From the NCBI GenBank assembly GCA_002633005.1, contig NMRA01000032.1, forward strand, positions 352,911-416,910: 64,000 nucleotides of DNA, read 5' to 3'. This stretch comes from Phoronis australis (taxonomy: Eukaryota > Phoronida > Phoronidae). A program made the translations under genes and the position numbers. Below, piece after piece: positions 59,401 to 64,000 of this stretch. The notes beneath the pieces were generated by a model. That model saw only the letters and a program-made list of their open reading frames with translations. It was not told the origin of the DNA and did not search any database. Numbering within the stretch: the stretch's first letter is position 1; each line of letters starts with the position of its first letter.

Positions 59401-62400
59401 TTGTTATGCTGCCATGAATATGATTCTTTATGTTTTGAGCAATTGTGTTTATAGCAGTTGTGAAGTAGACCTATCTTAGACAAGTCAGACATCCTTGTCT
59501 AAACTGATGGCACTCTGACGCTTTTGTACTTGCGAACACCCTGACTGCTGTGTTTATAGCTGCAGAAATCATTTGCTATCATGGTTGAAGGAATTTGGGG
59601 CATTTTGTGTGGTTTAGTAATCTACGCTCGGGGTCTAATCTATTTGCTTGAAATCAAACTCAATATTAATTTTGACATTTTCTGTTCTACTACTGTTATT
59701 CTATGGTCGAATACTTTATGGCTTATGTAGATCGTTGTCCAATCCTATCTAGTTTGCACTTGATGAACCCAGTATTAAGGCTAAAATTTTTAGCCTGAAA
59801 TTGGAATTTTAAGTTTTTAATACTTTAAGTCTTGAGTTTTAGTAGAGTTTGCAGCTCGAATCTAGAGGTCATCAAGTGCAAACTTGGGCTAGAAACTCAA
59901 GCATAGAATAACAGACTCTTATCTTGAGTTCACACAAAAGTATAATTTTAATACATATTAAAATTGAAAATGCTAAAATACTTTTGAGTGTGATTTCAAG
60001 TACAAAGATTATACTTTGGCCCGGGATTTATAATTGGTGTTTTTGTTCCTGAGTAAGATGGAAATATCCCTTAAAGCAATAGCTAAGCTGTATGGATCCG
60101 TGTCCAGTGTTTGCTCTACTGTAGTTGCAGGAGCTGATTCTTGACTTTTCTCTTCAGGGCGGAGTCTGCAAAGAGCTCAGTCTTCCCCCAAGTGGCCTGA
60201 CGCATAGTGCTGAGCTGGTTTGCGTCTTGCCACCTTCACATGATCAGCAGGCCACTAGCTGTTTGGCTGTCAGCCCGGAGGGAGTCATTCGTTATTGGGC
60301 CAACTTAACCCATGAAGGCGCCTTTGTAGAGGTTAGCGCCGACCTGGGTGGGAATGAGTGTGCCATAGTGGTTAGTGTAAAGGTATGTGACCTTTGAGGG
60401 CGCCACAAGCACCTTTTTTCTTTGTTATGTAATTGTCATTCTGTGAATGTGCACATTTAAGGTTGTCTTAACTTATTATCCATGTGTGGAAGGTTGCAGA
60501 TTTTATATGAATTGAAACTAACCTGCTCTAATTTTTGGAGTAAATTGTGTGTGCAGGGAATTTCCGTGGGTCAAGATCCCTGCACTGACCAGTTTGTTTT
60601 ATCAGAATTCCATCTCTGTCTCATCAAAATTAGTGCTAATTTTTGTAAACTGTTTAGCATCTCATTTTAATTCTTCTTATCAGATGTAATGATCTTTATG
60701 GATGTATTATTATAATTTGCGTGACAAATTTACGAATTCATTGTCGATTCAGTCTAGTTTCAACTTTCAGCCATTTGGTTGTATTCTGGCCACGACCACG
60801 AGTAACCTCCAACTGCTGTTAATAGATGGCACTCAAAACAGTGTTATCGTCCGGCCACTGAACACTCCTCAAGGAATGCTCGCTGGGATTGGACGTCGGA
60901 TGTCGTCATTCATTTTTGGCGGTGCCAGTCAGCAGTTGTCAAATGAGGTCAGTGTCCAGTCCCAAATAGCTTGATTCACAGTGTTATATGACTTACAAAA
61001 TGATTATCTGAATAGCAGTGCCTGTCTAGCTCCTTGGTTAGATTGGTGGACTTCTTGTGAAAGGTCGTGGGTTCAATTCTTGAGAGCTGCGGTCATATGG
61101 GTGTGGCCTTATGCAAAGCACTTATTTTTTTGTCTCCTGCTGCGTAGTGAGTACCAGTCACAGCTGGGAAGTAGCTATTGGTATACTATAGTTCTGTACA
61201 GGGTGAGTTAAAAGACTCTCGTTAGCTCACATCGCAGAAGCCGGTGGTAGTAATCAGCCACTCCGATGAGCCTAATGGTTCGATTAAGTTTTATGTAATC
61301 AGGGTCATATTATTAGGTTTTCGTTGTGAGCAAGTAAAATCAGGATTGTTGCAATGTGTATCAAAATTAATATCTTTTTGTCAGTGAAACTACCAGGCTG
61401 AAGTTTTTTAAAGGCATGAAATAATCAGCAAGAAGGCTGAATGCACTTCCTTGAAATAAATTTATGCCTGTGAAATGAATTATCCTAAATTGTTTCCTAG
61501 CATATCTCCGTAATAACGCACATTTTATCAATATATTTAAAGCATCACTCACTGTTATAATGACGGTCTCATTTTATTTGACTCAGATCAGAAATGACCT
61601 CTAGACTTGAGAAGAACTGACGGGGCATTACTGTTTCAAACCACGCCCATTAAGTTGATTGACAGTTGCCAAGGCAGCATGTCCTTCAGGGTAGTTTCTA
61701 GACAATACTCAGCCCTCAAACAGAGCTGAAGGGCCATCGGAGCGCTTTTCACAGATTTGTAAAACGGACACAAGCCAAAAGAATGGGAGGAAAATACTTG
61801 TTCAGTTTGTTAGTACTAACTCAGTTTTTGACCTAGTGACCTCATATAGTGACCCAGATGCCAACCAATGAGCCCAGTGAATGCTTCAGTTCACGAGTTC
61901 AATGGTAGGTTAAAAATACATATAGTGGAGTGACAAGCGAATAGTAAAAATGGATGGGAATATGGTATGTTACTTTCCAAGAACTAATATGCTTTTGAAG
62001 GAAGTTGTTTTTAGGACCAAAACATGGTTATGGTGGGTTTAGAAATGTCGAGTTGTGAAAAATTCGGATTACACTGGTGAAACGTAATATCATTGGAGTT
62101 ACCTTTCTCAATAAATTTTTGATTGAAATATGACCTTCAGTGAACAAACATAGCACATAAGATGCTGGATACTTGAGTGTTTATTTTGTCAAATGTCTCC
62201 TCAAAAATGATCGTTGATTAAACTTGACTTCTTATCATTATCATGATTTGTACTGAACAGCTGTCACAAAACAAAAAGTAGGTAACTTTCCTGCATTTTA
62301 GCAGCCATTGAAAAATGGAGAAATTGCAAAGTTCGCATCAAACTGAGAGATTACCATAGAATAATCAAGTTAATGGTTGCATTGGTGAGGGGACATGTGG

Positions 62401-63317
62401 GCAACCAATACTGTTGCCCGTGTCTTTTTGTTGTCTCTAGATGACATCACTGTGGAGCTTGTGTATAAATCTAAGTCTTTGCTATCACAGACGATGGTGC
62501 GGGTGTTACCAGGGGAGACGTTCGGAGGAAGCGGAATCGCTCTCTACCTGCTGTCTGAGAAACATCTCCAAAAATGGCTGTTATCCGATGGGGAATCGGA
62601 GAAGGTAATAAGTCTGGAACGATGTCCCAATTTGATTGGTCGAACTTGGGTTGTATCTCACTTGTTAGCTGTAATATTTTTAATAGTTCACAATGCCACT
62701 CGACTAAAGTTTATCACAGACACTGGATCATCACAATATGGACAACTAGGCTATAAAAATAAAACTATACATTTGATCTCTACGAAATTCAGAATTTACA
62801 TGATATTGCTAAGGATGTTACGATTGTAAGAGGATATTATTGTGCCCTCACCTTTAAAACTTTCAGATTGGACATAAACTCTTGCCTTGATATTGTTGCT
62901 CCCCTACAAAGTATTACCTGCCTTGTCTAGCTTAATATGCACTGTTTAGCTTAATATGCAGTATGGTGGCTGTAAAAAGCAGGCTCAGGACTTTTTCCAG
63001 ACCTATTCATACCAGTAGACTTATTAACTGTATCGATGGAGACCTTCTGATTATTACTTTATGGATCGCCTTAGTATTAGCTCTATCGATATTCTTAGAA
63101 TGGGAGAGAAAAAGCCTCATGCTGTCCAATAACAGCCACCATACATCTGCCATTATGCAACACATGGTAAATTGTGGACTTTTGTGGCACTTGAGAACTT
63201 ATTTTTCCTTAATTGTGATGCATATCACATAGGGAGCATTCATTGTTCTGCTTTCAGCTCCTGTATCAATGCCAAGTGGACAAAATGATCCGAGAAAACA
63301 TGGCAAAGACTGTCTGG
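56269..63317 (+). CDS. NUP133: Nucleoporin Nup133, exons 1-7 (5' part of gene)
   Basis: Seven exons (56269-56402, 58554-58681, 59260-59363, 60158-60382, 60771-60947, 62441-62604, 63258-63317) encode about 330 residues. These align in order with vertebrate Nup133: a basic Ser/Pro-rich N-tail, the SLPVLVTETLTL block, SGWAWLVCGRKLFVWRY, VCKELSLPPSG, GVIRYWANL, the ALPS segment, and EKHLQKWLL. Nup133 is a scaffold subunit of the Y (Nup107-160) complex of the nuclear pore; its N-terminal seven-bladed beta-propeller contacts membrane. The full protein is about 1150 residues, so the rest of the propeller and the C-terminal alpha-helical stack lie beyond the window. The exon phases agree except at the exon 5/6 junction. 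The gene is transcribed away from RyR. Confidence 0.95.
56474..56615. mobile_element. NUP133: MITE, 'CGTTCAGTAACGCTAGGACC' family, copy 2
   Basis: Close match to 12217-12372 with the same inverted ends, inserted in NUP133 intron 1 only about 70 bp after the exon 1 donor. It abuts the next element (56611-57019), whose left end overlaps its right end at gcctgctt. Confidence 0.7.
56611..57019. mobile_element. NUP133: MITE, 'GCTGTACGTGAAC' family, copy 2
   Basis: Left part cctgcttaatctcaagatta, gcggaagggagtgttgcgtg; right part cacgcaacactcacttc, attaagcaggattccaagtt, cacgtacagc. The ends are inverted repeats and match the start of the copy at 52705. Confidence 0.65.
58554..58681 (+). CDS. NUP133: NUP133 exon 2: entry into the beta-propeller
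   Basis: Acceptor gtatttcag, donor GTAAGT at 58682. It encodes residues 46-87 plus one base of Arg88, with VESYGTSLPVLVTETLTLVE at the end. This corresponds to human [20 protein letters not shown]. The exon is too short to appear as a long ORF and carries stops in the other two frames. Confidence 0.93.
58682..59259 (+). other. NUP133: NUP133 intron 2
   Basis: 578 bp with standard GTAAGT and TTGCAG ends. Nothing else seen. Confidence 0.85.
59260..59363 (+). CDS. NUP133: NUP133 exon 3
   Basis: Acceptor cttgcag, donor GTATGT at 59364. It encodes residues 89-122: LHEVSVKVDPSGWAWLVCGR then KLFVWRYKPTLFGK. The GWAWLVC core is the most conserved stretch of the Nup133 propeller. Phase 1 in, phase 0 out. 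Confidence 0.96.
59364..60157 (+). other. NUP133: NUP133 intron 3
   Basis: 794 bp, GTATGT donor and CTTCAG acceptor. AT-rich, no repeats recognised. Confidence 0.85.
60158..60382 (+). CDS. NUP133: NUP133 exon 4
   Basis: Acceptor ctcttcag, donor GTATGT at 60383, phase 0 at both ends. 75 codons (residues 123-197) with VCKELSLPPSG and SPEGVIRYWANLTHEG, matching human VCKELQLPPSD and TREGSIRYWPSLAGED. Confidence 0.96.
60383..60770 (+). other. NUP133: NUP133 intron 4
   Basis: 388 bp, GTATGT donor and TTTCAG acceptor. Nothing else seen. Confidence 0.85.
60771..60947 (+). CDS. NUP133: NUP133 exon 5, carrying the ALPS motif
   Basis: Acceptor caactttcag. 59 codons (residues 198-256). TPQGMLAGIGRRMSSFIFGG (about 60864-60923) corresponds to the human amphipathic lipid-packing sensor (QGMLSGIGRKVSSLFG), which binds curved membrane. 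The preferred donor is GTCAGT at 60948, leaving phase 0. The next exon accepts in phase 1, so the true donor may be the GT at 60952 (ending at 60951, joining to make Asn), or a microexon is missing. Confidence 0.9.
60948..62440 (+). other. NUP133: NUP133 intron 5
   Basis: About 1.5 kb, holding a tRNA-derived SINE (61016-61210). A microexon here would resolve the phase mismatch of exons 5 and 6, but I could not identify one. Confidence 0.7.
61016..61210 (+). mobile_element. tRNA-derived SINE in NUP133 intron 5
   Basis: A-box-like tagctccttggttaga (61026-61041) and B-box-like gggttcaattct (61069-61080) are 43-44 nt apart. They are followed by the SINE-like phrases ggccttatgcaaagcactt and tctcctgctgcg. 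No tRNA acceptor stem, so not a tRNA gene. Sense orientation to NUP133; end approximate. Confidence 0.6.
62441..62604 (+). CDS. NUP133: NUP133 exon 6
   Basis: Strong tract tgtctttttgttgtctctag, donor GTAATA at 62605. The reading frame (AT)GAC ATC ACT gives DITVELVYKSK, then MVRVLPGETFGGSGIALYLL and SEKHLQKWLLSDGESEK. The last part aligns with human TSSNISKWELDDSSEK. The insert before MVRVL is longer than in human. Requires one base from the preceding exon. Confidence 0.9.
62605..63257 (+). other. NUP133: NUP133 intron 6
   Basis: 653 bp between GTAATA and TTTCAG. The ORF that reads through exon 6 into this intron is not coding beyond the donor. Confidence 0.8.
63258..63317 (+). CDS. NUP133: NUP133 exon 7
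   Basis: 20-codon exon between ctgctttcag and GTGAGT, phase 0 at both ends, reading LLYQCQVDKMIRENMAKTVW. It matches human [20 protein letters not shown]. No further exon is recognised up to 64000. Confidence 0.92.
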
Positions 63318-64000
63318 GTGAGTGTGGCTGGAAATGTGTTGTCATGGTGATATGTCTGCACTGAAATCATAAGATCAATGTCATTAGGTGTACAGAGGGC
63401 TATGTTCAGTAGCGCTCGTCACATGCGAGTGGAACTTACTGGAGTCACGAGTATCCCTTGTAATACATGGTGATATTTCACGAAATTACGTGACCTCGCT
63501 AAACTTGTAAACAATAATTTTAGTTGAATATTTTTCAAGAAGGGGGATGGTGAGACATTCAGTCTTAAGGGGTATTTTTCCCCTAATGATGCTTTAAACT
63601 TGAAAATTGTTAAAATGACTGTTAAACACACTAGTTTGGCATCGTAGATGTTGGATTTGGAATTGGGGGATCATCAACGTTTGATACGAAGTGATTTCTG
63701 AAGGCTTTGCCAAACCTACCAAAATTCACAGATTTAATGTATTTTTACTCTCTGAATAGTCTGGTCATTTTTTATCAGAGTACAGAAAGGTTGGAGTCAT
63801 ATGAACTTTGCATACATGGTTTTTAATTCATGTCTAGTTTGTGAACAAGTAGGAAATGTCCCTTGAAGACTTTGAGCGGTTGACTTACGACTGTGAAAAC
63901 AAGGATTTCAAAATGTTTTGTTTTGGGCAGCGAGTCAAGATGAAACGTTGCTTTAGCTACTAACAGTTTTGTCTCTATGTACTGTTTACTTTTCCTTCAC
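63318..64000 (+). other. NUP133: NUP133 intron 7 (incomplete)
   Basis: Begins GTGAGT. No exon matching the next Nup133 segment is seen before the window ends. A partial relative of the 'gttcagtarcgct' MITE words occurs at 63407-63510. Confidence 0.7.

Noticed and set aside
61016-61090. Functional tRNA gene in NUP133 intron 5
   Set aside because: Same reasoning: tRNA-like promoter boxes only, followed by a SINE-like body.
62605-62829. Coding continuation of exon 6 as an open frame
   Set aside because: A donor at 62605 and the Nup133 alignment resuming in exon 7 at 63258 show that this is intron.

Overview
The window is metazoan genomic DNA: AT-rich, intron-rich, full of short non-autonomous transposons, and without bacterial or viral gene organisation. 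Two genes can be recognised, both only partly contained. They lie head to head: a ryanodine receptor (RyR) on the minus strand and the nucleoporin NUP133 on the plus strand. The RyR N-terminus looks like that of invertebrate RyRs, and the repeat load and probable allelic duplications fit a highly heterozygous marine invertebrate. A non-vertebrate deuterostome is my guess, but I cannot name the species.

Region 1 (1-46706): 5' end of the RyR gene, read right to left. Coding exon 1 (46647-46706) encodes MTDDHENTGSEQDDISFLRT. Coding exon 2 (420-536) encodes 39 residues that include [15 protein letters not shown]. Both exon ends are in phase 0 and match the vertebrate RyR exon 1/2/3 boundaries. 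The 46.1 kb between them is one giant intron, which holds almost all the repeats described here: tRNA-derived SINEs, several MITE families, a TIR element built of ~147-bp monomers carrying CTCF-like motifs, an 83-bp minisatellite, (GT)n tracts, and two isolated strong CTCF-like motifs.

Region 2 (46707-56268): the intergenic interval between the two start codons. It has a CpG-rich stretch around RyR exon 1, a MITE with target-site duplication, a 1.8 kb tandem duplication, and further MITEs. I see no convincing third gene.

Region 3 (56269-64000): the first seven coding exons of NUP133, covering about 330 residues: the N-terminal disordered tail with SP/TP sites and the first part of the beta-propeller, including the membrane-curvature-sensing ALPS motif. 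The gene continues past the window.

Assembly quality: three tandem duplications (8860-10726, 16042-19843, 49062-52704) each have a single 'n' exactly at the junction of the two copies. The copies differ by scattered SNPs and, in one case, by one minisatellite unit. They look like the two alleles of a heterozygous genome laid end to end, not real duplications. No novel protein system was found. The most notable items are the CTCF-like monomer array, the giant conserved-position RyR intron, and the RyR-NUP133 linkage, which recalls RYR2 and NUP133 on human chromosome 1q42-q43.
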